Source of the DNA: an uncultured bacterium
GTDB lineage: Bacteria > Verrucomicrobiota > Lentisphaeria > Victivallales > UBA1829
Assembly (NCBI GenBank): GCA_949292215.1
Contig: CASEYW010000031.1
Coordinates: 36,663 to 100,662 of the forward strand
Length of the DNA stretch: 64,000 nucleotides
Direction of reading: 5' to 3'
Every line of letters starts with the position of its first letter. Positions within the stretch are counted from its first letter, which is position 1. Under the pieces are notes generated by a model that saw only the letters and a list, made by a program, of their open reading frames with translations, was not told the origin of the DNA and ran no database searches. The position numbers and the translations under genes were made by a program. Positions 45,188 through 55,402 of this stretch are shown here, one piece after another.

Positions 45188-46081
45188 TCATCCAGCAAGC
45201 GCAAGCAGGAACACACCCAGCAGAATCAGCAGCAGAGCCAGCGCTTTGCGCTTCACATTCGCATCATGGAACCAGTAAACGCCGAACACAAACGTGACAA
45301 TGCAGCTGCAGCGGCGCACCAGCGACAGAATCGAAATATGAATTTCCGGAAGGCTGACCGCATAAAAATAAAGGAAATCCGCCAGAATCAGAAGAATTCC
45401 GGTCGCCGGAATGGTCCAGCGCCAGACAAACCGGTGCCGATGTCCGAACGCGGTCCGGCGAATCAACCACGCAAGCCCCAGAACCACAACGAGATCTATC
45501 GAAAACCAGAGCTGCACGGTATCGCGCGGAATCCGAATCACATTCAGCAGATATTTATCGTACAATGCGGAAACCGCCCCGAGAAGCGTTCCAAGCAGGA
45601 TCAGATGCACACCGCGATTTCCCCGAAAGGAGATCCCCTCCAGTTTGCCAAGCACAGAAAAAAAGTAGTATCCGATAAAAATCAACAGCATCCCGATCCC
45701 CTGAAGAACCGTCGGAACCTCGCCGAAAAGGATCAGACTGCCGATGAAAGTCCAGAGCGGAGCGCTTGCCCGGATCGGCGCTGCGATTGAAATCGGCAGC
45801 TCCCGCATCGCATAATATACACAGGTCCAGCTTGCGGCTACAATCAGCGATTTCACCAGCAGAAGCCCCCACTGATGCAGAGAACAGGTAATCGCACCGG
45901 AGAAATTGCCGAACAGCAGCGTTCCGGCAACGAACAGCAAAGAACCGGAGAGGGTCGCCAGGAACAGAACCGGCATGACGGAATTCTCGCGGACTGCGTG
46001 CTTCTTGCAGATATCGTAAAAACCGAGTCCGATCGCCGACACCACGATCGGAAGAAACCATGCGGGAATCGAAACAGGCAT
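45188..46081 (-). CDS. EamA/DMT-family transporter
   Basis: The 297-residue membrane protein has about ten helices and two EamA repeats: VVSAIGLGFYDICKKHAV at the start and HLILLGTLLGAVSALYDKYLL at the middle. DMT proteins export or import small metabolites. The start at 46081 has AGAGG 7 bp upstream, better than 46102. It is convergent with the beta-helix gene (6 bp between stops) and divergent from the U32 gene. Substrate unknown. Confidence 0.82.
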   Translation of the reverse strand: MPVSIPAWFLPIVVSAIGLGFYDICKKHAVRENSVMPVLFLATLSGSLLFVAGTLLFGNFSGAITCSLHQWGLLLVKSLIVAASWTCVYYAMRELPISIAAPIRASAPLWTFIGSLILFGEVPTVLQGIGMLLIFIGYYFFSVLGKLEGISFRGNRGVHLILLGTLLGAVSALYDKYLLNVIRIPRDTVQLWFSIDLVVVLGLAWLIRRTAFGHRHRFVWRWTIPATGILLILADFLYFYAVSLPEIHISILSLVRRCSCIVTFVFGVYWFHDANVKRKALALLLILLGVFLLALAG

Positions 46082-46212
46082 ACTCAAACCTCTTTTCATC
46101 AAACCAAATACTATACAGGTTCAAAGGCGCTTTGTCAAAAAAACTCCGCTTTTCCCCTGAAAAAAAACTTCACGTCTGGAAATCGAAACCGCAAATGCTA
46201 TATTACCGGACA

Positions 46213-48438
46213 ATGAATACTTCAGAACACAGACTGCCGGAACTTCTGGCGCCCGCAGGAAATCTTGCGTGCGCCCTCGTTGCATTCGACTCCGGAGCGG
46301 ATGCGGTCTACGCGGGACTCAAACGATTCAACGCACGCGAACGAACCGAGAATTTCTCGCTGGAAGAGATGTCGAAACTGCTTGCATACGCGCATAAAAA
46401 CGGGAAAAAAGTCTACGTCACCTTCAATACTCTTGTCAAGGAATCCGAACTTGTCTCTGCGGCGGAAGAAATCGCAGAGCTGAACACGCTGCGGCCCGAT
46501 GCGCTGATTGTTCAGGACCTGGGGATTGTCCGAATCATCCGGGAATACTTTCCAGACCTGGCGATCCACGGCTCCACGCAGATGGGACTGAACAACTCCG
46601 CCGGACTCGCTTTTGCAAAGGAACTCGGCATCTCACGCGTAATCCTCGAACGGCAGACCACGCTGGAGGAACTCGAACGGATGATGGGAACCCATCCGCC
46701 TGTCGAACTGGAAATCTTCATTCACGGTGCGCTCTGCTGCTGCATTTCGGGGACCTGTCTGCTTTCCTCCTGGCTCGGAGGCTGGAGCGGAAACCGCGGA
46801 AAATGCAAGCAGCCGTGCAGAAGGAGGCATCATTCGAAAAACGGCAACGGCTTCTTCCTTTCATCACAGGATCTCTGCACTCTGGAAATTCTGCCTCGAA
46901 TTCTTGCCACGGGAGTTTCGGCACTCAAAATCGAAGGAAGGCTCCGTCGCGCGGACTATGTTGAAAATGTTGTCTCCGCGTACCGGATGGCCATGAATGC
47001 AAAGTCGGAGGAGGAGTTCCGCGAACTGCTGCCGGCCGCGAAAGAACGTCTCTCCCACACCTGCGGACGCCGCTGGTCCCTCGGATACTATACCCAGGAT
47101 TCGGCTAAGCATCTGATCAAGTATGACGCAATGGGAGTCTCCGGGCTCCTCTGCGGAAAAGTGACCGGACATGCAAACAACGGATTCAAACTCTCGGCAT
47201 CACGCAGAGTCTCCATTGGAGATACCATCCGCATTCAGCCGCAGAGTGGTGACGAGGGTCCCGCACTCTGCATCACAAAAATGAGCTTGAACGGGAAACC
47301 AGTCAGTTCTGTCTCCCGAGGGGAAATCTGCTTCATCCATTCCGACAAGGAAGTGCCGCGCGGCGGCATCGTTTACAAAATCAGCGAACCTGTCAGCGAC
47401 TATTCCAGGCGGATCGCAGCCATGCCGATGCAGAAACCGCCCGTTGATCTGGAAGTAACCGTCAGCTGCAGGGAATTCCGCGTGAAATGCGGCGGACTCG
47501 AATGGAACAAAGAGCTTGCGCTTCAGGAGGCAGGAACCAAACCGCTTCTCCCGGAGAGTATCCGCGGAGAATTCAAACAGCTCACCTTTGATCGCTTCAC
47601 CTGCGGAAATGTCACAGCGAAAGTCACAGGGAATCCGTTCCTTCCCGCCAGCGTATTCAAATCGCTGCGCCGCGAATTCCGGGACTACCTGGATGCACAT
47701 GGAAAACCGGAAGCGGCAGAAGAGAAATCGCGCGAATGTCTTACCCGCTTCCAAAGGGAATATGAAACCCTGCACGGGAACAAGAGCGACCGGCAATGGC
47801 CCGATTGCGCCATTGTTCCCCGCGGAAAGCATCCGGATCTTCCGGAAAATATGCGGATCATCCGGGAGCCGGATTCCGTCCCCTCCCCCCGCGAGGAACT
47901 GCTTCTGCCATTTTTTGTCAATGAAACTGCGCTGGACGATGTGCGCAATGCAATTCGGGAATATGTCGGAAAAGGAGGAAAAGTCATCCGAATCAGTTCC
48001 CTGCATCACCTGGCGCTGCTGAAGCACCTCCGGGGAATCATCATCAAGACCTGTATGCCGATGCCGGTCTGCAACTCCATGGCTGTGCTGGAAGCATCCA
48101 AACACGGAGTGGCTCTGGTGCAAGCCTGGCTTGAACTCGAAAAACCGGAACTGGAAGCGATGATTGTCAAATCCGTTCTGCCGGTGGAACTCTACCGCTA
48201 TGGACGTCCGCCGCTTCTTTCGACGAGAGCGGAGATCGCAGCGAAACACGAAATGTCGGATCTGCGCGGAGAAACGTTCTTTGTGGAACGTAATGGAGTG
48301 CTGACGCAGATTATGGCGGAAAAAGTCATGTCCATTCCATCAGTGCGGGGAGCGGCAGCAGGACTTTACGACCTCCGCCATGCAAATTTCAACGAAAAAA
48401 ATACCGCCCGTTTCAATTTTGATTTCCGTCTGGAATGA
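46213..48438 (+). CDS. Peptidase U32-family protein
   Basis: The 741-residue protein belongs to the U32 family: ELLAPAGNLACALVAFDSGAD at the start, AIHGSTQMGLNNS, and the cysteine block HGALCCCISGTCLLSSWLGG with GNRGKCKQPCRRR (Cys177, 182, 198 and 202 region), the likely iron-sulfur site. ALKIEGRLRRADYVENVVSAYR follows. U32 members such as RlhA/TrhP hydroxylate RNA using prephenate-derived chemistry; others are called peptidases or collagenases. The extended C-terminus (DUF3656-like) places it nearer RlhA-type proteins. The start at 46213 follows a TATATT box at 46199-46204; the longer reading to 46060 crosses it. Confidence 0.88.
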   Translation: MNTSEHRLPELLAPAGNLACALVAFDSGADAVYAGLKRFNARERTENFSLEEMSKLLAYAHKNGKKVYVTFNTLVKESELVSAAEEIAELNTLRPDALIVQDLGIVRIIREYFPDLAIHGSTQMGLNNSAGLAFAKELGISRVILERQTTLEELERMMGTHPPVELEIFIHGALCCCISGTCLLSSWLGGWSGNRGKCKQPCRRRHHSKNGNGFFLSSQDLCTLEILPRILATGVSALKIEGRLRRADYVENVVSAYRMAMNAKSEEEFRELLPAAKERLSHTCGRRWSLGYYTQDSAKHLIKYDAMGVSGLLCGKVTGHANNGFKLSASRRVSIGDTIRIQPQSGDEGPALCITKMSLNGKPVSSVSRGEICFIHSDKEVPRGGIVYKISEPVSDYSRRIAAMPMQKPPVDLEVTVSCREFRVKCGGLEWNKELALQEAGTKPLLPESIRGEFKQLTFDRFTCGNVTAKVTGNPFLPASVFKSLRREFRDYLDAHGKPEAAEEKSRECLTRFQREYETLHGNKSDRQWPDCAIVPRGKHPDLPENMRIIREPDSVPSPREELLLPFFVNETALDDVRNAIREYVGKGGKVIRISSLHHLALLKHLRGIIIKTCMPMPVCNSMAVLEASKHGVALVQAWLELEKPELEAMIVKSVLPVELYRYGRPPLLSTRAEIAAKHEMSDLRGETFFVERNGVLTQIMAEKVMSIPSVRGAAAGLYDLRHANFNEKNTARFNFDFRLE

Positions 48439-48474
48439 TTCCTTCGTTTCCTCCGTCTCTGCCGGGATACAGTC

Positions 48475-51400
48475 TCAACGTTTTCCTGAGGGTTCCTTTA
48501 CAAGCTCATAAGCCAGAGCCAGGGCCGTGTCCAGAAGAATCACGGTGTGTCCGTTTTCCATTCGCATGGGAAGCGGTGAAAGGCGGGTGCCGTCATTCCG
48601 AACCGGATAGAGTGTAAAGCCTTCGAGCCTGCGGCGAATCGTCAATTCTGCAACGCCCTTCCGAACCAGAATGGGCAATTTTCCAAAGTCTTCAACAATC
48701 TGCATCTCCTTGTCGCCAAAGACCATTTCTGAATTTTTGGAATCGGTCAGATGAAGAAGGAGAAACCGTTCGCTTCCGTTCAAGGGCTGTCCATCCATTG
48801 CCGCGACCAGAACGGCACAGAAATTTTTAAGATTCCGGACCTGCGCAAATTTCCCCGGCAGACTCCGTCCTTTCTCCAGCAGGAATCCTTCGCTGCGAGA
48901 GGTCAACACCTGGAATGTTGTATTTTTTCCATCGAGCAGCAGTTCTCCGGTGGAACTGCGATAGCGTTTCTCTTCGAACAGTTCCGATCCGCGCGGCAGA
49001 ATGCCTTTTCGTTCCAAGTGGGGAATCGCATTCAAATGATCGGCGGAATCGACGGTCGGCAACATTCCCGCTGCGCGCCTTCCAGTCTGATTCAATACGA
49101 TTGCGGCTTTCACCCCGGCAGGAAAGGTAATCGGCTGTCCGGAAGAGAAAATCAGATTTCCCGTTCCGGCGATCAGTCCAATCCGTGAGGGGACCACCCC
49201 TTCCGCACGCGGATCCTTGTCGGCAAAATAACTGCGGTCCAGCAGGAGCGGAATCCGGATGTCGGAAGGTTTCACATCCCGCCGAGTGAAAAACAGAATT
49301 CCGGCGCGCTCCGACAACAATCGCAGGGGGTCGTTCGCGATATCAAAAAATCCCAGAATTCCCTGCCGGTCGCCAAGCTCTTTGCCCCCGTAGGAAAAAC
49401 GGCAGAGCGCACTCCAATCCTGAAGAGAAGCGTATGCACCCGTCAGGAATGCACCCTCGGCATTGTAGCGGTTCGGATTTACAAAATCCCATTCTGTGAG
49501 ACTGAACGGTTTTCCGATCGCCCGTGTCTGGAACATGGAGGCAATCGCTCCGCCGAATTTCGGAATCGCCGAAATATTCTGCACAAGAGCCGGGCCGCCC
49601 CAGCTCTGTTTCAAAAATGCCGGATGGCACCAGTATGTGTGATTTTCCACAAGATCGTAAGGCTCGCGAGTGAGCATGGAAAGCACATCATTGCTGTGAT
49701 TCTGATCGCAGAGCATCTGCCGGACTCCCATTTTCCGCAGAGCATCTGTCAGATTCCGGTAACGTTCCGGATAAAAACTGCTCAGGAAGAGCTTCCAGTA
49801 ACGATCCTTTTCAAACGGTCCGGTTTTGTAGTTGTTCCGGTTCATGAATGCAGCGAAATGCTTTTCAAAAACCGGCTTCGCATGTTTGGATAGCGTTGTC
49901 CAGCTGACGGCATCCTCGTTCACCAGATTGATGTTGACGATCGCCGGTTCCTCTTTCCATGCAACTCCCGTATAGGGATTCACATGGGTCATCAGGCGCT
50001 CTGAAAATTTCAGGAAATTCGCCGCACAGTCCGGATCACCCCAGACGAGGGCTTTGTAGGAGGAACGGTCAAGTCCGTTCGGAAACGAAGGAATCTGATT
50101 CTTTCGTATGTTGCGGTTGATGAACAAATCCAGTGCAATGTAAATCCCGCGTTTTTTGAATGCGGCAAGCGTATAATCAAAGCGGTCAAGACGATCCGCG
50201 CGCAGTTCGGTTCCGTCCCCCCGCCGGTCAAATACGAGATCGCGGTCAAAATGATGCAGGCGGACAAAATTATATCCGATGCGCGCAAAGGAATCTGCCA
50301 TGAAATCAATATCTTTCTTCTCTTTCATATAATTGAGATCGAAACAGAGATTCGCTCCGTAAAAACGCACCGGTTTTCGATTCCGTTCAAATACGATTCT
50401 ACCGTTTTCGTTCCGGGCGAAACCATATTTTCCGGCGGGAGCATCCAGGTGCGCGCTGAAGTCAAGAATGCTTCCGGGACGAATCCATTGACTGCCCTTC
50501 ACCGGAATCCATTCGCCCCCTGCCCGGACCACGAACTTGCGGGGAGTGATCCCCGGAATCGGATTCTCTGAAACCGACGCCGCAACAATCATCCAAACGG
50601 AAGAACCAGCACTCCGGAACTCAATTCCGCGAATTCCGCTTTTCTTCAAAGGCAGACGCGTCACATAGAGTCCAATGGCGGCGACATCATTATCCCCGCG
50701 CCATCCAATCGCCGCAGACTCCAGCGGCTGAGGTTTCCAGAAATTTGCCACATGAATCTTGCTCCGCAGAAGATGAACTTCCGAACTTCCATCAGCGGAA
50801 GTGACGATCACCGATCCCACATCTGCTCCCTTCGGCGCATCCCATGCAGTCGCATGGAGCAGATAAAGCCATTTTCCGGGAACACTCTCCGGGAACATGG
50901 CGGAAGCCCGGACAGGAAAGTACAGTCTGGCTTTGCCGCGAAGAGCAATACACCCCTTCCCGCCGTTTTTCTCCGGATCGACGATCCGGAAACGGACATT
51001 GTCCAGCGTTTGAATCCCGGGCACCATTCGGCGCAGATCGTTGGACGCCCCCTGATCGGTCCAACCGCCTCTGCCATCTTCGGCGATATCGTCCTGGAAC
51101 CCCATGTTCATAGCGGAATGGAGATCAAGCTCCCGGGCGGTCTCCGGCTCATACGTGATGTCGAAATCATAGAGAATCCTGCGCAGCATACCGGAAGACG
51201 GCATCGGCAGAATCCGGAACTGGCGGGAATCCGGCGCATACGAACTTTTGGAAATATCAACCAGATTCACCTGAAAATTCCCCCTCAGGAGAATCGATCC
51301 TCCTTTCGCGGGAATCCGAATCTCTTTCACAGGACGGAAACTCCGTTGTTTTTTCCCGGGTTCAAAATCATGAACGGTGCCATCCATCAGAATCGGCCGC

Positions 51401-51783
51401 TCTTTCCACTTCCGGTTGGAAATCACGCAGTTCAGAAGGGTTCCGTCAATGTTCAAAGCGACTGGAGAAGTCAGTTCCAAACGGTACTGCACCCGATTCG
51501 CCTCCAGGACCCGGAGCGTCTCCTCATACTGGAACTTTCCCTGTGGCAGATAGTAGGTTCCCCGGTATTCAAACGATCCGTTCTTCTCCATTTTCGGATA
51601 ACCGTTCTCCGGAAGAACGGTTTTCGGAGAGGCGATCGAAACCTTCCAGCCGTCATTCCATGTAAACAGACGGAACTTGCACTCTCCCAGAGCAATTTGT
51701 TTTCCCGGTTCGATCCGGTACCAGTCGGATGCCGCCAGAAGAAGGGACGGCAGGAAAAGAAACAGACACAAAGCGGATTTCAT
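48475..51783 (-). CDS. Large secreted clan GH-A-like glycoside hydrolase
   Basis: The 1,102-residue protein has a signal peptide (MKSALCLFLFLPSLLLAASD). The N-terminal 450 residues look like beta-sandwich modules. The TIM barrel runs from about 480: FARIGYNFVRLHHFDRD, KKRGIYIALDLFINRN, PAIVNINLVNEDAVSW (acid/base Glu after Asn) and GKPFSLTEWDFVNPNRYNAE (nucleophile Glu). A C-terminal sandwich follows. The pattern is clan GH-A (GH5/GH42-like), but no family is certain. It is the third gene of a leftward GntR-prepilin operon, 34 bp after the prepilin, and converges on the U32 gene. Confidence 0.78.
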   Translation of the reverse strand: MKSALCLFLFLPSLLLAASDWYRIEPGKQIALGECKFRLFTWNDGWKVSIASPKTVLPENGYPKMEKNGSFEYRGTYYLPQGKFQYEETLRVLEANRVQYRLELTSPVALNIDGTLLNCVISNRKWKERPILMDGTVHDFEPGKKQRSFRPVKEIRIPAKGGSILLRGNFQVNLVDISKSSYAPDSRQFRILPMPSSGMLRRILYDFDITYEPETARELDLHSAMNMGFQDDIAEDGRGGWTDQGASNDLRRMVPGIQTLDNVRFRIVDPEKNGGKGCIALRGKARLYFPVRASAMFPESVPGKWLYLLHATAWDAPKGADVGSVIVTSADGSSEVHLLRSKIHVANFWKPQPLESAAIGWRGDNDVAAIGLYVTRLPLKKSGIRGIEFRSAGSSVWMIVAASVSENPIPGITPRKFVVRAGGEWIPVKGSQWIRPGSILDFSAHLDAPAGKYGFARNENGRIVFERNRKPVRFYGANLCFDLNYMKEKKDIDFMADSFARIGYNFVRLHHFDRDLVFDRRGDGTELRADRLDRFDYTLAAFKKRGIYIALDLFINRNIRKNQIPSFPNGLDRSSYKALVWGDPDCAANFLKFSERLMTHVNPYTGVAWKEEPAIVNINLVNEDAVSWTTLSKHAKPVFEKHFAAFMNRNNYKTGPFEKDRYWKLFLSSFYPERYRNLTDALRKMGVRQMLCDQNHSNDVLSMLTREPYDLVENHTYWCHPAFLKQSWGGPALVQNISAIPKFGGAIASMFQTRAIGKPFSLTEWDFVNPNRYNAEGAFLTGAYASLQDWSALCRFSYGGKELGDRQGILGFFDIANDPLRLLSERAGILFFTRRDVKPSDIRIPLLLDRSYFADKDPRAEGVVPSRIGLIAGTGNLIFSSGQPITFPAGVKAAIVLNQTGRRAAGMLPTVDSADHLNAIPHLERKGILPRGSELFEEKRYRSSTGELLLDGKNTTFQVLTSRSEGFLLEKGRSLPGKFAQVRNLKNFCAVLVAAMDGQPLNGSERFLLLHLTDSKNSEMVFGDKEMQIVEDFGKLPILVRKGVAELTIRRRLEGFTLYPVRNDGTRLSPLPMRMENGHTVILLDTALALAYELVKEPSGKR

Positions 51784-51817
51784 TGAAATAACTCCTTTTT
51801 TCCCGTTTCTCAGGAAC

Positions 51818-52612
51818 TCATTGATACGGATACCAGATCTTGTTCACACTTTTCTGCGTATTGAGGACCTGATGGGAAACGGTTGCGGCGTGTCCGTCGA
51901 AAAAACCGCAGTTTGCCGCGGAGGAATCATTATGCCGATAGGTTATATAATAATCGTAATTGCCGGAAGGGATCGTTTCTCCATAAGTCCAGAAATAGTT
52001 TGGATCGGTACGTTTCGGGGCGCCGTCGTTGCAGACCTCTGTAAAAATGACTTTCTGCGATCCTCGAACGACCTTGTTATATCGGTAATAGGTTGTCTGC
52101 TGATAACCGGAAGTATCCGCTTCTCCTGTTGCACATAACGTTCCGTGCATATAACTCATGCCGTAATTCTGTTCCACCCCGAGAAATCCTTTTTCCAGAT
52201 CCTCTTTCATCTGGGAAGTTTTCACGGGACAGAGACTCTTCTTATCCCACAGAGCCCTGCCCCAGATGGACTTTTTTGCCCATTTGCTGGTGCGGATGCC
52301 TCCGTAAGCCGGCAGAAGATCACTGTAATACCATTTATTGGGTCTCTCTTCACTCCCATAGGAAATCGTGTTTCCCTGATTCCAGGGAATCCACATGTCG
52401 TTGAAATCCCCCGCATACATGATCCCCGCTGACGTTACCGTCTTCAGATTCGAAAGACAGACCATCTTCCGTGCTGTCTCACGGGCTTTATTCAGGGAAG
52501 GAAGAAGGAGTGAAGCCAGAATTGCAATGATTGCAATCACAACCAGAAGTTCTATCAAAGTAAAAAATCCTTGGTTACAATGAAATGAATCTGCATGTTC
52601 CCGTTTTTTCAT
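51818..52612 (-). CDS. Prepilin-like protein with H-X11-DG variant motif
   Basis: The 264-residue protein has a 16-residue leader ([16 protein letters not shown]) before [20 protein letters not shown] and [17 protein letters not shown]. Gly is at -2 and Phe at -1, so the usual Gly-Phe cut site is shifted by one. Its C-terminal motif [14 protein letters not shown] has 11, not 9, residues between His and Asp. The ATG overlaps the GntR stop (52609-52612). Confidence 0.87.
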   Translation of the reverse strand: MKKREHADSFHCNQGFFTLIELLVVIAIIAILASLLLPSLNKARETARKMVCLSNLKTVTSAGIMYAGDFNDMWIPWNQGNTISYGSEERPNKWYYSDLLPAYGGIRTSKWAKKSIWGRALWDKKSLCPVKTSQMKEDLEKGFLGVEQNYGMSYMHGTLCATGEADTSGYQQTTYYRYNKVVRGSQKVIFTEVCNDGAPKRTDPNYFWTYGETIPSGNYDYYITYRHNDSSAANCGFFDGHAATVSHQVLNTQKSVNKIWYPYQ

Positions 52613-53721
52613 ATTTCTTCTCCTTTTTTTGCATCCATTTTCTTTACGGTATCGCCTTGAATCAAACGCGGCATGACCAGGATGTTCCCAGCCTCATCTG
52701 CAGGTTTCATCAGCAGGTTTCCTGCCGCTTTTCCCAATTCGGAATGACATGCGGCAATTCTTGTCAGCAGCAGTTTTCCAGACACCAGCGGAGTATTGCA
52801 GCAGGAGATCAGCGACAGCTCTTCCGGAATCGGAATTTTCTCCGCCGACGCATTTCTCAGGAAACCGAGAGTTGCCCAGTCTCCGTAAATGATGATTGCC
52901 GTGAACTTCACTCCGCACGAACGCAGAGAGTTCCATATTTCATCTCCACAGGAAATATCAAAACCGCGATATTCGACCATCAGCCGGGCATCCGGCACAA
53001 TCCCGGAATCGCTCAAGGCCTGAATGTACCCCTGACGGCGTTCTTCGAAAGAGGGATGATGAGATGTCCGGCGATCCGCCAGAGCAATTTTTTCATGTCC
53101 CAGCGACACCAGCATCCTGACCGTATCATACATGCTTTTCCGATAGTCGCTGTGGACAAAAGGAATCCGCTCATCTTCAGGACGGCCGATCGTCAGCACG
53201 CGAATCCCCTTTTTCACCAGATTTTCCGTCAGAGACGCAGGAAAATCGAATCCTGCCAGGATAACATTGTCTCCCGGATTCAGCTCCTCTTCAAATGTTC
53301 CAAGCCGGTTGTACACATCTTCTACCGCCTCAAAACATTTCAAACGGATTCGCCAGTCAAACGGGTCCAGTGCCGCATGCAGACCGGTCAGAATCGCCCC
53401 GACAAACGGATCATCCTCATGATTGCGCATCGGATCTCCCGCCAGAACGTGCACCTCCCGGATGGATGTTTCCGGATGGTTCCGGTTCTCAAATCCTATG
53501 ACAAACGTCCCTTTCCCGCGAATCCGTTCCAGCAAACCTTCGCTGACCAGCGAGGAGTACGCTTCCCGCACGGTATTCTTGCAGATCCCGAGACGGCGAA
53601 TCAAGGTGTTTTCCGACAAAAACACAGAGCCTTTCTGATACCGTCCGCTCCGCAACTCCTGAATCAGATACTCTCTTACCCGATCCGTTTTCGATATTTC
53701 CGCTTTTATCGACACAACCAA
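52609..53721 (-). CDS. GntR-type regulator with LacI-like sensor domain
   Basis: The 370-residue protein has a GntR winged helix ([18 protein letters not shown], then [24 protein letters not shown] and GKGTFVIGF) and a LacI-like effector domain ([43 protein letters not shown]). Its stop overlaps the prepilin ATG, so translation is coupled. A perfect promoter with a perfect 7-3-7 palindrome at the start site lies just upstream, strongly suggesting autorepression. It heads the operon ending with the 1,102-residue hydrolase. Confidence 0.9.
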   Translation of the reverse strand: MVVSIKAEISKTDRVREYLIQELRSGRYQKGSVFLSENTLIRRLGICKNTVREAYSSLVSEGLLERIRGKGTFVIGFENRNHPETSIREVHVLAGDPMRNHEDDPFVGAILTGLHAALDPFDWRIRLKCFEAVEDVYNRLGTFEEELNPGDNVILAGFDFPASLTENLVKKGIRVLTIGRPEDERIPFVHSDYRKSMYDTVRMLVSLGHEKIALADRRTSHHPSFEERRQGYIQALSDSGIVPDARLMVEYRGFDISCGDEIWNSLRSCGVKFTAIIIYGDWATLGFLRNASAEKIPIPEELSLISCCNTPLVSGKLLLTRIAACHSELGKAAGNLLMKPADEAGNILVMPRLIQGDTVKKMDAKKGEEI

Positions 53722-53743
53722 ACCCTATCCTACAATTAAATTC

Positions 53744-53760
53744 AAGTTGTCCTACAACTT
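53744..53760. promoter_or_regulatory. Operator-like palindrome at the GntR transcription start
   Basis: AAGTTGT-CCT-ACAACTT, a perfect 7-3-7 palindrome just downstream of the -10 box at 53762-53767 (minus strand), covering the predicted start of transcription. A related half-site TTGTAGGA lies near 53728-53735. Confidence 0.65.
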
Positions 53761-53761
53761 A

Positions 53762-53790
53762 ATTATACAACACTTTTCCTCTTTTGTCAA
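53762..53790 (-). promoter_or_regulatory. Consensus promoter of the GntR-prepilin-hydrolase operon
   Basis: On the minus strand, TTGACA (53785-53790), 17-bp spacer, TATAAT (53762-53767). Confidence 0.9.
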
Positions 53791-53881
53791 TCGGGTTTTA
53801 TAAAAAAAAACAAGAACAGCAAAGAATCTTTTGAAGAAAACGAGAGAAAAAGCGAAACTTCAGGAAATTTTCCGGGACAAG

Positions 53882-53918
53882 AAAAATCCGGCGCAGTCAC
53901 AAGATCTCTGCGCCGGAT
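53882..53918 (-). terminator. Terminator of the tat-DUF362-polyferredoxin operon
   Basis: ATCCGGCGCAG (53886-53896) pairs with CTGCGCCGGAT (53908-53918); a T run follows on the minus strand, about 15 bp after the stop at 53933. Confidence 0.9.
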
Positions 53919-53932
53919 GAAAGAACCAGTCT

Positions 53933-55399
53933 TCAGAAGGGGAAGTCCTCTTCTGCTTTCAGTTTTACCGGTGCGGTCTGCTTCGGTTTATCGACAAGGA
54001 ACTGTTTTGAAACGCCATGAACGACGACCGCAGGAGTCGGCGTCACCGGACAGATATTCTGGCATGCACCGCATCCGATACAGAGATTTTCATGCACATG
54101 CGAAATCTTGGTCTCCTTGAAGGGCACCATTTCCAGCGCACCCACCGGACAATGCTCCGAGCACGCCCCGCAGTCGGTTCCGTCAACAAACGGAATACAC
54201 ACGGACCGATTGTAGTGAACCAGTCCGAGCCGCAAGCGCTTTTTCTCCGCCGGAGCAACCTTTTCCAGAGCGCCGCAAGGACAAACCTCCATACATGAGG
54301 TACAGTTGAATTCGCATGCTCCACGCTTGAAATTCAAATACGGTTGAAGCATTCCGCCGATTCCGTACTGCAGGGCAGAATGCGTCAGAACATGTCCTTT
54401 GCATGCCCCGATGCAGAGTCCGCAGGAGACACATTTCCGCTGAAACTCCTCGTACGAACCCGCTCCGGGAGGCATCACAGGCGGGACCTCTGCGGATGCC
54501 GTTTTCACCCCCAGCTTCGAAACGACCAGTCCGGCGGCAAGCCCTCCAGCAACCGATCCGCCCGTAACCAGAAAATCACGGCGGGCAACAGAATGTTCCT
54601 GTTTCTTCCCCGTATGAATGTATTTCAACGCATTGAATCTGCATTGATCAAGACAGTTCAGGCACATCACACAGTTTTCATGATTGACCGTTTTGTTTTT
54701 CGCGTCAATACATCCGGCTTTACAGGCCCGCTCGCAGGCGCCGCAGGAAACGCAGGCATCGGTCAAAGTGACTTTGTAGCGTGCCGACCGTGAGAGGAGC
54801 CCCAGCAGCGCTCCCACAGGACACAGTGTATTGCAGTAAATCCGTCCCCGCCAGCGAGCCAGCACCAGCAGAAGGAGAAATACCGCCCATGCAGCCAGGA
54901 ATCCCGAAACGGCGGGATTGATCGCCTGATTCGGAAGATCAAGCTCCAAGAGACTCGAAACCATCTGCCAGATCTTCCGGAAGATGTTGTTTTCAATCAT
55001 CAGAAAATTTGACGACGGCATCAGCAGTGCCAGCGGCAGAATAAATCCCCCCAGCAGTGCCGCGATCACGAATCCGAATACACTGTAACGCAGGACCCGA
55101 TAGCTCTTCTGCTTTCCAAATCTGCGCTTGAAAGCCATCATGAGGTCCTGCAGGATTCCCAGAGGACAGACCACGGAACAGTAGAATCGCCCGAACAGCA
55201 GAGTCAGAACCAGAATCACCGCCGATGCAAGAAGCACTCCGGCAGTGTATCTTCCGGCTGCGATTTTCAACAGATCGCTGCCGATCTGTCCGGCATAAAA
55301 ACCTTCATACCCTTTCCAAAACCATGTCGCTGAGAGAAACAGGACAAAAGAAAGGGCCGCAATCAGGGTTCTTGCCGTCCTGTATACAGGAAGCCGCAT
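53933..55399 (-). CDS. Membrane polyferredoxin, NapH-NapG-like fusion
   Basis: The 488-residue protein has about four N-terminal membrane helices with the NapH/NosR-type motifs FYCSVVCPLG (73-81) and IYCNTLCPVG (188-196). Two [4Fe-4S] motifs follow (CVSCGACERACK, CVMCLNCLDQC), then a Tat-like RRDFLVTGG at 273 with a hydrophobic stretch, then a second ferredoxin part with CVSCGLCIGACK, CTSCMEVCPCG, CGACSEHCP and CIGCGACQNICP. This reads as NapH fused to NapG: electrons pass from membrane quinol or cytoplasm to a periplasmic acceptor. It is the last gene after tatA, tatC and the DUF362 gene, 3 bp after the latter. Confidence 0.85.
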   Translation of the reverse strand: MRLPVYRTARTLIAALSFVLFLSATWFWKGYEGFYAGQIGSDLLKIAAGRYTAGVLLASAVILVLTLLFGRFYCSVVCPLGILQDLMMAFKRRFGKQKSYRVLRYSVFGFVIAALLGGFILPLALLMPSSNFLMIENNIFRKIWQMVSSLLELDLPNQAINPAVSGFLAAWAVFLLLLVLARWRGRIYCNTLCPVGALLGLLSRSARYKVTLTDACVSCGACERACKAGCIDAKNKTVNHENCVMCLNCLDQCRFNALKYIHTGKKQEHSVARRDFLVTGGSVAGGLAAGLVVSKLGVKTASAEVPPVMPPGAGSYEEFQRKCVSCGLCIGACKGHVLTHSALQYGIGGMLQPYLNFKRGACEFNCTSCMEVCPCGALEKVAPAEKKRLRLGLVHYNRSVCIPFVDGTDCGACSEHCPVGALEMVPFKETKISHVHENLCIGCGACQNICPVTPTPAVVVHGVSKQFLVDKPKQTAPVKLKAEEDFPF

Positions 55400-55402
55400 T
55401 TC

